Of a DNA stretch of 53,917 bases, positions 44,084-52,826 are shown one piece after another. The notes under the pieces are model-generated. The model ran no database searches, had not been told where the DNA came from, and saw only the letters and a list, made by a program, of their open reading frames with translations. This stretch comes from Cryobacterium fucosi. Its GTDB lineage: Bacteria > Actinomycetota > Actinomycetes > Actinomycetales > Microbacteriaceae. The stretch lies in the NCBI RefSeq assembly GCF_004403515.1, contig NZ_SOHH01000071.1:1-53917 (forward strand), written 5' to 3'. Every line of letters begins with the position of its first letter. Position 1 is the stretch's first letter. The translations under genes and the position numbers were made by a program.

Positions 44084-46413
44084 CCACCTCACCCGTCTTC
44101 CCCTCCGGGACCATCCTCGGCTACCCGCGGATCGGCCCCCGCCGCCAGCTCAAGAAGGCCGTCGAGTCGTTCTGGGCAGGCACGATCAGCGCCGCCGAGC
44201 TCGAGGACACCGCGGCGGCACTGCGCCAGGCCACCAGGAATCGCCTCGTCGCCCTGGGTCTCGGCGCCGACGACTCCTCGATCCCGGGCTCGTTCTCCTT
44301 CTACGATCAGGTGCTCGACGCCCTGTGCACCGTTGGGGCCGTCCCCGCCCGGTACGCGTCCCTGGTGGGCGCAGACGGATGCATCGACCTGGCCGGGTAC
44401 TTCACCCTCGCCCGCGGTGAGGGCGAGAACCTGCCCCTCGAGATGACGAAGTGGTTCGACTCCAACTACCACTACCTCGTCCCCGAAATCGGTCCGGAGA
44501 CCGTCTTCTCCCTCTCCAGCGACCGCATCGTGCGGGAGTTCGCCGAAGCGAAGGCGGCCGGATACCTCACCCGCCCGGTCATCGTCGGCCCGGTCACCTT
44601 CCTCCTGCTCAGCAAGGCGAGCGACGAAGCGCCCGCCGGCTTCTCCCCGCTGGACCGCCTCGACGATCTGCTCCCGGTTTACGCCGCGCTGCTCCAGCGA
44701 CTCGCCGAGGCCGGCGCCGAATGGGTGCAGCTGGATGAGCCGGCCCTGGTCAGCGAAAGCATTGACGCGCCCAGGGCCGAGGCCGTCGCCGCGCTCGGCT
44801 GGGCCTACGACACCCTCGGCCGACTTGCCACGCGGCCGGCCATCTTCGTCGCGGCGCCCTATGGCAGCCTCGACGACGCCCTCCCCGTGCTCGCCGGGAC
44901 ACCGGTCGACGCGATCGGGCTCGACCTCGTGCGCGGGGCGCTCCCTCTCGACGCCCCCGGTCTGGCCGGGAAGACCCTCGTGGCCGGGGTGATCGACGGC
45001 CACAACATTTGGCGCGGCGATCTGGCCGGCGCCCTCGACAAGGCCGAACGGCTCGCCGAGCTCTCCCCGCGGGTGACCGTGTCCACGTCCACCTCGCTCC
45101 TCCACGTTCCACACGACGTCAACGACGAGAGCGCGCTCGGAGACGAGCTGCCCGGCTGGCTGGCCTTCGCCGACCAGAAGGTCGGACAGGTCGCCACCCT
45201 GGCCCGTGGCCTGTCAGAGGGCCGGGCAGCCATCGCGGCCGAGCTGGCGGCAGCATCCGTCGCGCTCGAGGCCCGGCGCAACGCCCCCGGGGTGCGAGAC
45301 GGCGCGGTGCGCGCCCGGGCCGCAGCACTCACCGCCGACGACTTCAGCCGTGGCGACTACCAGGCGAGACTTGTCGCCCAGGATGCCGCCCTCGGGTTGC
45401 CGCTGTTGCCGACCACGACCATCGGGTCATTCCCGCAGACCGGGGACATCCGGCGCGCCAGGGCCAGGCACCTCACCGGTGCGCTGTCCGCCGGCGACTA
45501 CCGCGACCTGATGGAGGCGGAAATCGCCCGGGTCGTCGCTCTGCAGGAGGAGATCGGCCTCGACGTGCTCGTGCACGGCGAACCCGAACGCAACGACATG
45601 GTGCAGTACTTCGCCGAGCAGCTCGACGGCTTCCAGGTGACCGAGAACGGCTGGGTGCAGTCCTATGGCAGCCGGTGCACGCGACCGTCCATCCTCTGGG
45701 GCGACGTGTCCCGGCCACGACCGATCACGGTCGACTGGTCGACCTACACCCAGGGGCTGACCGCGAAACCGGTCAAGGGAATGCTCACCGGACCGGTCAC
45801 GATCCTCGCCTGGTCGTTCGTGCGCGACGACCAGCCGCTGGGGGACACCGCCCGGCAGGTGGCGCTGGCGCTCCGGGACGAGATCGCCGACCTCGAGGCG
45901 GCCGGGATCGGCCTCGTCCAGGTCGACGAACCGGCGCTGCGCGAACTGCTCCCACTGAAGAAGAAGGACCACGCCGACTACCTCGACTGGTCGGTCGGCT
46001 CCTTCCGCCTCGCAACGGCCGGGGTGGCCGACGCCACCCAGATCCACACCCACCTCTGCTACTCGGAGTTCGGGGTGGTGATCGACGCCATCCGGAACCT
46101 CGACGCCGACGTCACCAGCATCGAGGCCGTGCGGTCCCGGATGGAGGTCGTCGCGGACATCGAGGCCGGCGGGTTCGACCACGGCATCGGCCCGGGCGTG
46201 TACGACATCCACTCGCCGCGAGTGCCGAGCGTCGCCGAGATCACGGAGCTGCTCGACCGGGCCCTCGAATCCATCCCGGAACGACAGGTCTGGGTCAACC
46301 CGGATTGCGGTTTGAAGACCCGCGGCTATGCGGAGACCGTTGAATCGCTGCACAACATGGTGACGGCAACCCGTGCCGTGCGCGCGCGCATCGGCGCGAA
46401 CGCCCCCGCGTAG
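44080..46413 (+). CDS. metE: Cobalamin-independent methionine synthase
   Basis: A 777-residue two-barrel enzyme that moves the methyl group from 5-methyltetrahydrofolate polyglutamate to homocysteine. The N-terminal barrel starts GYPRIGPRRQLKKAVESFW. The C-terminal barrel has TTTIGSFPQT, the zinc ligands His and Cys in THLCYSEF, and Cys in NPDCGLKTRGY. Both halves and all visible zinc ligands are intact and the length is normal. ATG 44080 overlaps the metF stop. A strong hairpin follows the gene. Confidence 0.96.
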   Translation: MTTSPVFPSGTILGYPRIGPRRQLKKAVESFWAGTISAAELEDTAAALRQATRNRLVALGLGADDSSIPGSFSFYDQVLDALCTVGAVPARYASLVGADGCIDLAGYFTLARGEGENLPLEMTKWFDSNYHYLVPEIGPETVFSLSSDRIVREFAEAKAAGYLTRPVIVGPVTFLLLSKASDEAPAGFSPLDRLDDLLPVYAALLQRLAEAGAEWVQLDEPALVSESIDAPRAEAVAALGWAYDTLGRLATRPAIFVAAPYGSLDDALPVLAGTPVDAIGLDLVRGALPLDAPGLAGKTLVAGVIDGHNIWRGDLAGALDKAERLAELSPRVTVSTSTSLLHVPHDVNDESALGDELPGWLAFADQKVGQVATLARGLSEGRAAIAAELAAASVALEARRNAPGVRDGAVRARAAALTADDFSRGDYQARLVAQDAALGLPLLPTTTIGSFPQTGDIRRARARHLTGALSAGDYRDLMEAEIARVVALQEEIGLDVLVHGEPERNDMVQYFAEQLDGFQVTENGWVQSYGSRCTRPSILWGDVSRPRPITVDWSTYTQGLTAKPVKGMLTGPVTILAWSFVRDDQPLGDTARQVALALRDEIADLEAAGIGLVQVDEPALRELLPLKKKDHADYLDWSVGSFRLATAGVADATQIHTHLCYSEFGVVIDAIRNLDADVTSIEAVRSRMEVVADIEAGGFDHGIGPGVYDIHSPRVPSVAEITELLDRALESIPERQVWVNPDCGLKTRGYAETVESLHNMVTATRAVRARIGANAPA

Positions 46414-46424
46414 GCACGGGACGC

Positions 46425-46458
46425 AGAACGGCCCTGCCGGAAAACCGACAGGGCCGTT
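46425..46458. terminator. Bidirectional terminator between metE and lexA
   Basis: AACGGCCCTGCCGG pairs with CCGACAGGGCCGTT across AAAA, a 14-base stem with one G-U-type pair. It lies between the convergent 3' ends of metE and lexA. Flanking T-rich sequence is short on both sides. Confidence 0.75.
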
Positions 46459-46472
46459 CCCGCAGCAGGTGA

Positions 46473-47177
46473 TCAGACCGAGCGCAGCACCGCCACGATC
46501 TTGCCGAGGATCTCGGCGTGGTCTCCGACGATCGGTTCGAAGTTGCTGTTGCGCGGCAACAGCCAGATGTGGCCATCACGCTGGCGGAGGACCTTCACCG
46601 TCGCCTCACCGTCGAGCATGGCCGCAACGATCTCGCCGTTCTCGGCCGTCTTCTGCTGGCGGACCACAACCCAGTCGCCATCGCAGATGGCCGCGTCGAT
46701 CATCGACTCGCCGACGACCTTGAGCATGAACAGCTCGCCCTTGCCGACCAGCTGGCGGGGGAGTGGGAATATCTCGTCGATCTGCTGGTCCGCCATGATC
46801 GGCACGCCGGCCGCGATCCGGCCGACCATCGGCACCATGGCCGCATCGCCGACCTGCACGCCCGACTGGTAGCTTTCGGAACCGCCTGCGGACACGTCCT
46901 CCGGCGAATGCGGAATCTCGATCAGGACCTCGAGTGCGCGGGGCCGGTTCGGGTCGCGTCGGAGGTAACCGCTCAGCTCGAGCTGGTTGAGCTGATGGGT
47001 GACGCTCGAGAGCGAGGACAGGCCGACGGCGTCGCCGATCTCCCGCATGCTCGGCGGATAGCCGCGCTGGCTCACCGAGCGCTGGATCACATCGAGGATG
47101 GCGAGTTGTTTCTCGCTGAGGCTCTTGCGCCGCCTGGTGCCGCCCTTGTCGCGGGAACCGCTGGTGTCCTGCGTCAC
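46473..47177 (-). CDS. lexA: LexA repressor of the SOS response
   Basis: A 234-residue repressor-protease. The N-terminal winged helix has [30 protein letters not shown]. The C-terminal S24 domain has the self-cleavage site Ala123-Gly124 in IAAGVP, catalytic Ser158 in GESMID and Lys195 in TVKVL, so it is fully functional by sequence. GTG 47177 follows GAGGAG. It is divergent from the LysM gene, and SOS-box motifs stand upstream of that gene and of recA. Confidence 0.96.
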   Translation of the reverse strand: MTQDTSGSRDKGGTRRRKSLSEKQLAILDVIQRSVSQRGYPPSMREIGDAVGLSSLSSVTHQLNQLELSGYLRRDPNRPRALEVLIEIPHSPEDVSAGGSESYQSGVQVGDAAMVPMVGRIAAGVPIMADQQIDEIFPLPRQLVGKGELFMLKVVGESMIDAAICDGDWVVVRQQKTAENGEIVAAMLDGEATVKVLRQRDGHIWLLPRNSNFEPIVGDHAEILGKIVAVLRSV

Positions 47178-47361
47178 GATGTCGCTCCTCGTCTCAATGA
47201 AACCGGTCGGGGCGGCGGTCGAAACCGCCGCTCAACCCGAATGTCGGTGGTGTCTGGTTGATTCAATCCAGACAATCGAAACTGTATCCATCCCAGGCAC
47301 GATTCACAAACATTCATTCGAGTGTGTCGTGACTATTTTTGAGAAACACCGGAAATTTCCC

Positions 47362-47393
47362 TTGATTATTCGAAGAATCGAATATACATTCGG
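47362..47393 (+). promoter_or_regulatory. SOS-box promoter of the LysM gene in the lexA intergenic region
   Basis: TCGAATATACATTCGG (47378-47393) contains a perfect dyad, CGAAT-ATAC-ATTCG, and resembles the recA box at 34633. TTGATT (47362-47367) and TACATT (47385-47390) form a -35/-10 pair with 17 bases between, so LexA would cover the -10. Transcription would begin near 47397. The remaining gap to lexA shows no second clear box. Confidence 0.7.
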
Positions 47394-47403
47394 AACATAG
47401 GTT

Positions 47404-47442
47404 CGCATCCGGCTCTCCCGGCCGAGAGCCGGATGCGTTTTT
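47404..47442 (+). terminator. Intrinsic terminator in the leader of the LysM gene
   Basis: A 14-base perfect stem, CGCATCCGGCTCTC with GAGAGCCGGATGCG, around loop CCGGCC (47404-47437), is followed by TTTTT (47438-47442). This is a textbook plus-strand terminator. It lies after the SOS promoter and before AGGAGGT (about 47447-47453) and ATG 47459. Any transcript of the LysM gene from that promoter must read through it. No other plus-strand gene ends here. Confidence 0.8.
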
Positions 47443-47458
47443 ACACAGGAGGTACGAC

Positions 47459-47875
47459 ATGAGCAGTGCAATGGGAATGACCGCCATCGGAAGCAACGGG
47501 GCACTCGGCCTGGGCGTCGCCGACATGGCCAGTGACATGGCCCCCGTCCGCACCCGACTGCACCTCACCCGACGCGGTCGCGTCGTGTTCACGACGCTCG
47601 CAGCGATTCCCCTCGCCGCCGTCGCACTCGCCCTGGCCCTCAACGGCGGAATCGCCGCCGCCGAGGGCACGCACGTCGGCGCTGGCGTCGCCGACGCGGC
47701 CACCGTCTTCGACTACGTCACCATCCAGTCGGGCCAGTCCCTGTGGCAGCTGGCCGAGACCATCGCCCCCACCTCCGACCCGCGGGACGTGATCGCCGGG
47801 ATCGTGAGCCTGAACCAGCTCCCCTCGGAGAGCGTGCAGCCGGGTCAGCGCCTGGCCCTGCCCGCCAGATTCTGA
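47459..47875 (+). CDS. LysM-domain protein divergent from lexA, probable SOS cell-division suppressor
   Basis: A 138-residue protein with a membrane segment at about 43-65 (VVFTTLAAIPLAAVALALALNGG) and one C-terminal LysM domain (about 86-136, VTIQSGQSLWQLAETIAP to VQPGQRLALP). LysM proteins next to lexA are known as YneA in Bacillus and Rv2719c in Mycobacterium, which block division after DNA damage. The same role is inferred here from architecture and position. ATG 47459 has AGGAGGT. The leader carries an intrinsic terminator. Confidence 0.82.
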   Translation: MSSAMGMTAIGSNGALGLGVADMASDMAPVRTRLHLTRRGRVVFTTLAAIPLAAVALALALNGGIAAAEGTHVGAGVADAATVFDYVTIQSGQSLWQLAETIAPTSDPRDVIAGIVSLNQLPSESVQPGQRLALPARF

Positions 47876-47938
47876 ACTCGCCCGGGGGTCCGAGCGGCTC
47901 CCCGAGCTGCTCCCCCCAGGGCACCCGGGCATCCCCGG

Positions 47939-47951
47939 TAGCATTGGGGGA
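47939..47951 (+). promoter_or_regulatory. hisC -10 element, leaderless arrangement
   Basis: TAGCAT (47939-47944) lies seven bases before GTG 47952. The intervening GGGGGA could also act as a ribosome binding site, so leaderless translation is less certain here than at dapA. Confidence 0.45.
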
Positions 47952-49061
47952 GTGACCAGTCTCAACGACCTGCCCCTCCGCGACAATCTGCGCGGACTCA
48001 CCCCCTACGGAGCACCCCAGCTGCACGTGGCCGTAGCTCTCAACGTGAATGAGAACACGCACGGGATCCCCGACGCCGTCGCCCGTGACATCGTCGCCGC
48101 GATGACCGAGGCCATCCGCACCATCAACCGCTACCCCGACCGCGAGTTCACCGAGTTGCGGGAGTCGCTGGCCCGGTACCTCGGACACGGTCTCACCCGG
48201 GAGAACATCTGGGCGGCCAACGGCTCGAACGAGGTGTTGCAGCAGGTGCTGCAGGCCTTCGGCGGGCCGGGCCGGTCGGTCCTCGGCTTCGCGCCGACGT
48301 ATTCGATGTACTCCCTGCTCGCCTCAGGCACCGGCACCCGGTGGATCGCCGGCACCCGCGACGCCGACTTCGAACTCACTCCGGCGACCGCCACAGGATG
48401 GGTCGACACGGTGTCGCCCGACCTCGTCTTCCTCTGCTCCCCGAACAACCCCACCGGCACGCCGCTGTCTCTCGACACGATCGCGGCGGTGTACGACGCG
48501 ACCGACGGAGTCGTCGTCGTCGACGAGGCCTACGCCGAGTTCGGCCCGTCCGGCGCGCCGAGCGCCCTCACCCTGCTGCCCGGGCGGGAGCGGCTCCTCG
48601 TCTCCCGCACCATGAGCAAGGCGTTCGCGTTCGCCGGCGCGCGGGTCGGCTACCTTGCCGCCGACCCTGCGGTGACGGACGCCCTCCGCCTGGTACGCCT
48701 GCCGTACCACCTGTCCGCCCTCACCCAGGCCGCCGCAATCGCGGCCCTGGCGCACACTGCCGAGATGCTCGCCATGGTCGACGACATCCGCGGTCAGCGG
48801 GACCGCCTCGTGGCGGAGCTCGCCGTGCTCGGCTACAGTCCCCTGCGGAGCGCGAGCAACTTCGTGCTGTTCGGCGGGGTGGACGACCCCAGGGGCACCT
48901 TCGAGGCGCTGCTGGCGGAGGGCATCCTGGTGCGTGACGTCGGGATACCGGGGCACCTGCGCGTGACGGCCGGCACCGAGGCGGAGACGAGCGTGTTCCT
49001 CACGGCGCTGGCCGGGCTCGGCCAGCACTCCGTCGTCCAGCCCAATAAACTGTTGGAATGA
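47952..49061 (+). CDS. hisC: Histidinol-phosphate aminotransferase
   Basis: A 369-residue PLP enzyme of fold type [11 protein letters not shown] is the N-terminal substrate region, LCSPNNPTG and [12 protein letters not shown] follow, and the Schiff-base Lys lies in [17 protein letters not shown]. It transaminates imidazole acetol phosphate. It opens the hisC-hisB-hisH-hisA set; its stop overlaps the hisB ATG. Confidence 0.94.
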   Translation: MTSLNDLPLRDNLRGLTPYGAPQLHVAVALNVNENTHGIPDAVARDIVAAMTEAIRTINRYPDREFTELRESLARYLGHGLTRENIWAANGSNEVLQQVLQAFGGPGRSVLGFAPTYSMYSLLASGTGTRWIAGTRDADFELTPATATGWVDTVSPDLVFLCSPNNPTGTPLSLDTIAAVYDATDGVVVVDEAYAEFGPSGAPSALTLLPGRERLLVSRTMSKAFAFAGARVGYLAADPAVTDALRLVRLPYHLSALTQAAAIAALAHTAEMLAMVDDIRGQRDRLVAELAVLGYSPLRSASNFVLFGGVDDPRGTFEALLAEGILVRDVGIPGHLRVTAGTEAETSVFLTALAGLGQHSVVQPNKLLE

Positions 49062-49681
49062 GCCTGACTTCCACGACATCCTCGCCCCGCGTCGCCCACC
49101 TTCAGCGGGAGACCAGCGAGTCGAGCATCGACCTGACGCTCAACCTGGACGGCACGGGAGTCTCGGACGTCCAGACCTCCGTCCCCTTCTACGATCATCT
49201 GCTGACAGCGTTCGCGAAGCACTCGCTGACCGACCTCACCGTTCGCGCCCGCGGCGACATCGAGATCGACGTGCACCACACGGTGGAAGACATCGGCATC
49301 GTGCTCGGCCAGGCGATCCGCGAGGCGCTCGGCGACAAGTCGGGCATCTCCCGTTACGGCGACGCTCTCGTGCCGCTTGACGAGGCCCTCGTCCAGGCCG
49401 TCGTCGACATCTCGGGCCGCCCGTACCTGGTGCACCTCGGCGAGCCGGCCGGCTTCGAGTTCCACCTGATCGGCGGCCACTTCACCGGGTCGATGGTGCG
49501 TCACGTCTTCGAGGCGATCTCATTCAATGCCGGCCTCACCGTGCACATCACCGTGCAGGGCGGCCGCGATCCGCACCACATCGCCGAAGCCGAATTCAAG
49601 GCGTTCGCGCGCGCGTTCCGTCAGGCGAAGGCGCTCGACCCGCTCGTCTCCGGCATCCCGTCGACCAAGGGCGCGCTGTGA
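49058..49681 (+). CDS. hisB: Imidazoleglycerol-phosphate dehydratase
   Basis: A 207-residue monofunctional dehydratase. The metal-binding motifs DVHHTVED and [18 protein letters not shown] are present, as are [13 protein letters not shown] and [15 protein letters not shown]. The phosphatase half found in enterobacterial HisB is absent, as usual in actinomycetes. It overlaps hisC (ATGA) and hisH (GTGA). Confidence 0.95.
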   Translation: MSLTSTTSSPRVAHLQRETSESSIDLTLNLDGTGVSDVQTSVPFYDHLLTAFAKHSLTDLTVRARGDIEIDVHHTVEDIGIVLGQAIREALGDKSGISRYGDALVPLDEALVQAVVDISGRPYLVHLGEPAGFEFHLIGGHFTGSMVRHVFEAISFNAGLTVHITVQGGRDPHHIAEAEFKAFARAFRQAKALDPLVSGIPSTKGAL

Positions 49682-50310
49682 GCCGTGTCGTCGTGTTCGA
49701 CTACGGCACCGGCAATGTGCACTCGGCCGTCAAGGCGCTCGAGCTGGCCGGGGCCGAGGTCACCCTGACCGGCGACCGGAAGGTGGCTCTCGAGGCCGAC
49801 GGCCTCGTCGTTCCGGGGGTGGGGGCGTTCAGTGCGGTCATGTCCGCGCTGAAGGCCGTGCGCGGAGACGAGATCGTCGACCGCAGGATCGCCGGCGGAC
49901 GTCCCGTCCTCGGCATCTGCGTCGGAATGCAGGTGCTCTTCGAACACGGCGTCGAGCGCGGGGTCGACACCGAGGGTCTGGGCGAATGGCCCGGCACCGT
50001 CACCCGCCTCGAGGCACCCATCCTCCCGCACATGGGCTGGAACACCGTCACGGCCGCCGAGGATTCGGTGCTGTTCCGGGGCATCGAAGAGGAACGGTTC
50101 TACTTCGTGCACTCCTACGCCGCGCAGGAATGGACCCTCGAGGTCATGCCGCCGTTCCCGAAGCCCCGGCTGACCTGGGCCGAACACGGCGTCCCGTTCC
50201 TCGCCGCAGTCGAGAACGGACCGTTGTCGGCCACCCAATTCCACCCGGAGAAGTCCGGGGAGGCAGGCATCCGTCTGCTCTCCAACTGGCTCGGTTCGCT
50301 CCGCGACTAG
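49678..50310 (+). CDS. hisH: Imidazole glycerol phosphate synthase, glutaminase subunit
   Basis: A 210-residue class I glutamine amidotransferase. The catalytic Cys is in [12 protein letters not shown], and His/Glu are in [27 protein letters not shown] is the N-terminal mark. It provides ammonia to HisF, which is not in this window. GTG 49678 overlaps the hisB stop. Confidence 0.94.
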   Translation: MSRVVVFDYGTGNVHSAVKALELAGAEVTLTGDRKVALEADGLVVPGVGAFSAVMSALKAVRGDEIVDRRIAGGRPVLGICVGMQVLFEHGVERGVDTEGLGEWPGTVTRLEAPILPHMGWNTVTAAEDSVLFRGIEEERFYFVHSYAAQEWTLEVMPPFPKPRLTWAEHGVPFLAAVENGPLSATQFHPEKSGEAGIRLLSNWLGSLRD

Positions 50311-50365
50311 CCGGTCCCGTTGCCTGACCCTGGGCGCCGCGCGCCCACCCGATCTGAGGACTCCC

Positions 50366-51112
50366 ATGACTGAGCATTCCCCCACCCCGCGTCTCGTTCT
50401 CCTGCCCGCCGTCGACGTGGCCGGGGGCAAGGCCGTGCGCCTGACCCAGGGCGAGGCCGGCACCGAGACCAATTACGGCGACCCGGTCGACGCCGCCCTC
50501 GACTGGGCTCGGCAGGGCGCCGAGTGGATCCACCTGGTCGACCTCGACGCGGCGTTCGGCCGCGGCAACAACACCGAGGTGATCCGAAACGTGATCCGCT
50601 CGCTGCCCGGCGTGCGGATCGAACTCTCCGGCGGCATCCGCGACGACGCGTCCCTCGCGGCCGCGCTGGGCGCCGGCGTCAGCCGGATCAACCTCGGCAC
50701 CGCGGCGCTTGAAGACCCCGAATGGGCGGCCCGGGTGATCAACGAGCACGGCGACGCGGTCGCGGTCGGTCTCGACGTGCGTGGAACGACCCTCGCGGCA
50801 CGCGGCTGGACCAAGGACGGCGGCGACCTCTGGCAGGTCCTCGCCCGTCTGGACGATGCCGGCTGCGCCCGGTACGTCGTCACCGACGTCACCAAGGACG
50901 GCACCCTGCAGGGCCCCAACATCGAGTTGCTCCGCCAGGTGATGGAACGCACCGACCGCCCGGTCGTGGCGTCGGGAGGAATCTCCAGCCTCGCCGACAT
51001 CGCCGCGCTGCGCGAGCTTGTCCCGCTCGGCCTCGAAGGCACGATCGTGGGCAAGGCCCTTTACGCGGGCGCCTTCACCCTGGGCGAGGCACTGGATGTC
51101 GCCGGCGCATAA
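50366..51112 (+). CDS. priA: Phosphoribosyl isomerase A (HisA/PriA)
   Basis: A 248-residue TIM barrel with [19 protein letters not shown] at the N-terminus, the half-barrel phosphate loops LSGGIRDD and [12 protein letters not shown], and [12 protein letters not shown]. In actinomycetes lacking trpF this protein often acts in both histidine and tryptophan synthesis; whether it does here needs knowledge of the rest of the genome. ATG 50366 follows GAGGA. The 55 bases after hisH have no other signal. Confidence 0.92.
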   Translation: MTEHSPTPRLVLLPAVDVAGGKAVRLTQGEAGTETNYGDPVDAALDWARQGAEWIHLVDLDAAFGRGNNTEVIRNVIRSLPGVRIELSGGIRDDASLAAALGAGVSRINLGTAALEDPEWAARVINEHGDAVAVGLDVRGTTLAARGWTKDGGDLWQVLARLDDAGCARYVVTDVTKDGTLQGPNIELLRQVMERTDRPVVASGGISSLADIAALRELVPLGLEGTIVGKALYAGAFTLGEALDVAGA

Positions 51113-51890
51113 CCTCGGCTCCACGGGCGAACCGGCCGGTCCCGCCGATTCCGCCGGGCAGCCGTGGGCCGGCCGGGAATTCGAGGAGAACACCCACGCG
51201 GCCGACGACGGGGCGGCGCCCGAGCCGCTACTCGCCGCCCTCGCGCTTTTCCGGACCCGCGAGGCAGGGGAGGAGAGCGTCGTCGACGCCATCCGCACGG
51301 CCCGGCTGCTCATCCCGCTCATGACCGCGCTCGGCGACGCCGGCGTCGGCCCGACCGGGCTCGTCATCGACAAGACCCAGGAGCTCTCGATCATCACCGT
51401 GGCCGGCCCGGACGGCCGCGGCGTGCTGCCCGTGTTCTCCTCGGCGGCCGCGATGCGGTCCTGGAACCCCGAGGCCCGTCCGGTGCCGTCCGACGGGGTG
51501 CGGGTGGCGCTGGCGGCGGCCCAGGAAGACACGGACCTGGTCGTGCTCGATCCGACCACCGACACCGAATTCGTCATCCGGCGCCCCGCCCTCTGGGCCA
51601 TCGCCCAGTCGCAACCGTGGACGCCCAGCTATGCCAGCAGGCAGGTGGCGGATGCCTTCGCCGCCTCGATCGCCACCGAGCTGACGGTCCTGGGCGTCGA
51701 GCTCAGTGCGGGGGACCCGCAGTCCCGCCTGGCCGGCCCCGAACTGACGGTCCGGCTGGAACTGGTCGACGGGCTCACCCAAACCGAACTCGACGCCACC
51801 CTCGCCCGGCTCGCCGCGCGCTGGTCGGCCAGCGATGTCATCGCCACCCAGGTCGATTCCCTCCGGGTGCAGCTCAGCGGGTCCTCCTAG
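51096..51890 (+). CDS. SseB-family protein
   Basis: A 264-residue protein with an N-terminal disordered part, then an SseB-type domain ([55 protein letters not shown] and [25 protein letters not shown]). The function in actinomycetes is unknown. The start, ATG 51096, lies inside the end of priA (17-base overlap), so it is coupled to the histidine genes. It is commonly found directly after hisA in this group. Confidence 0.82.
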   Translation: MSPAHNLGSTGEPAGPADSAGQPWAGREFEENTHAADDGAAPEPLLAALALFRTREAGEESVVDAIRTARLLIPLMTALGDAGVGPTGLVIDKTQELSIITVAGPDGRGVLPVFSSAAAMRSWNPEARPVPSDGVRVALAAAQEDTDLVVLDPTTDTEFVIRRPALWAIAQSQPWTPSYASRQVADAFAASIATELTVLGVELSAGDPQSRLAGPELTVRLELVDGLTQTELDATLARLAARWSASDVIATQVDSLRVQLSGSS

Positions 51891-51925
51891 GCCGCTCGGG
51901 ACCGCGGCAGTCGAGCCTCACCCAC

Positions 51926-52045
51926 GGTGGTCGAGCCTTACCGCCGGTGGTCGAGCCTTACCGCCGGTGGTCGAGCCTTACCGCCGGTGGTCGAGCCTTA
52001 CCGCCGGTGGTCGAGCCTTACCGCCGGTGGTCGAGCCTTACCGTC
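51926..52045. repeat. Six 20-bp tandem repeats
   Basis: GGTGGTCGAGCCTTACCGCC is repeated six times head to tail with almost no change. A degenerate copy stands before it and a diverged one after it. The unit shares its first 12 bases with the palindromic element. It lies 36 bases after the SseB stop, in the gap between convergent genes. Confidence 0.92.
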
Positions 52046-52092
52046 GGTGGTCGAGCCTGTCGAGACCCCGGATCTCGACAAGCTCGATCACC
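52046..52092. repeat. Single palindromic repeat unit (third cluster)
   Basis: GGTGGTCGAGCCTGTCGAGA pairs with TCTCGACAAGCTCGATCACC across CCCCGGA, a stem of about 20 bases with few mismatches. It is the cleanest example of the hairpin family found at 17278 and 42706. Confidence 0.85.
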
Positions 52093-52158
52093 GACCTCGC
52101 CCGCGGTGGTCGAGTCCGTCGACCCCGGTCGGCACTCCTTGATTCGTTTGGTCCAGGG

Positions 52159-52491
52159 TCACCGACCTGGCGTGCGCGCGGCCTCGCGGGCGGCGGCCTG
52201 GAGCCGGGTCCGGTCGATGCCGAGCCGGCCCAGGACGCGACTGCTGGTCCCCTGCTCCAGCTCCGCGACCGCGTGAACGACATGGGCGCTCCTGAGCATG
52301 CGAGGACGATCCAGTTTGGAGAGCGCGAGTGCCCGCTGGAACACGAGCTGTGCGCTGCCCGAGGTCTGAAACGGACCTTTCGGCGTCCGGCCGCGTTGCA
52401 GATCCTCGCCCAGTTCGCGTGTCTCCGCTTCAGCCGCTGTGAGCAGCGCCTTCATGAAGCGGATGTCCCGGATCTTGTTTCGGAAGTCCAT
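52159..52491 (-). CDS. Clp N-terminal (repeat) domain protein
   Basis: A 110-residue protein. DIRFMKALLTAAEAETRELGEDL and ALALSKLDRPRMLRSAHVVHAVAELEQGTSSRVLGRLGIDRTRL resemble the ClpA/ClpC N-terminal substrate-binding fold without any ATPase. Such stand-alone proteins are found in actinomycetes next to a small HTH gene, as here. The conserved middle is weak, so identity is moderate. The ATG overlaps the HTH gene's stop by one base. Confidence 0.65.
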   Translation of the reverse strand: MDFRNKIRDIRFMKALLTAAEAETRELGEDLQRGRTPKGPFQTSGSAQLVFQRALALSKLDRPRMLRSAHVVHAVAELEQGTSSRVLGRLGIDRTRLQAAAREAARTPGR

Positions 52492-52724
52492 CAGGTGGTT
52501 CCCTTCTGGTCGCGTGCGGTTCGTCGAGTGGGGGATAGTCGTTTGTGTGCGGCCTGGGCGGTCATTCCAAGCGCCTGGCCGATCTGGTTCCAGGTCCAGC
52601 CCTGCGTCAGGGCGTGGTCGACGGTGGACCGCTCAAGGGTGCTCGCGAGTCGCCGCAGGGCGATGACCGCGGCGAAGGCCTCCACCGGCTGGTCAGGGGT
52701 GGGGATGTCTGCCGAATCGAACAT
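52491..52724 (-). CDS. Small helix-turn-helix protein paired with the Clp-N protein
   Basis: A 77-residue protein. Residues 36-65, ALTQGWTWNQIGQALGMTAQAAHKRLSP, form a clear helix-turn-helix, and an N-terminal helix precedes it. It probably binds the two near-identical palindromes over its own promoter. ATG 52724 has no ribosome binding site but lies six bases after a -10, so it is probably leaderless. The following gene is translationally coupled. Confidence 0.78.
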   Translation of the reverse strand: MFDSADIPTPDQPVEAFAAVIALRRLASTLERSTVDHALTQGWTWNQIGQALGMTAQAAHKRLSPTRRTARDQKGTT

Positions 52725-52725
52725 G

Positions 52726-52772
52726 CATCAACTCTAGTTGATGATTCCATCGTCTGTCAACCAAAGTTGATG
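52726..52772 (-). promoter_or_regulatory. Leaderless promoter covered by two palindromic operators
   Basis: On the minus strand TTGACA (52760-52755) and TAGAGT (52736-52731) form a consensus-grade -35/-10 with 18 bases between. The -10 is inside a perfect dyad CATCAACT-CT-AGTTGATG (52726-52743). The -35 is inside a related dyad, CATCAACTTTGGTTGACA (52755-52772). AGTTGATGATTC is repeated directly 29 bases apart. The layout suits autorepression by the HTH protein. Confidence 0.78.
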
Positions 52773-52826
52773 ATTCTCGTCGATCGGCTCGTGGTTGATG
52801 TCAGTCGGATCGTGGATGATGGTGCC

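Noticed and set aside
47205..47330. A second LexA box close to the lexA start
   Set aside because: TCGAAACTGTATCC and TTCGAGTGTGTCG match only one half-site each, too weak to list.
51926..52045. CRISPR array
   Set aside because: The 20-base units are directly adjacent with no unique spacers, and no cas gene is present.
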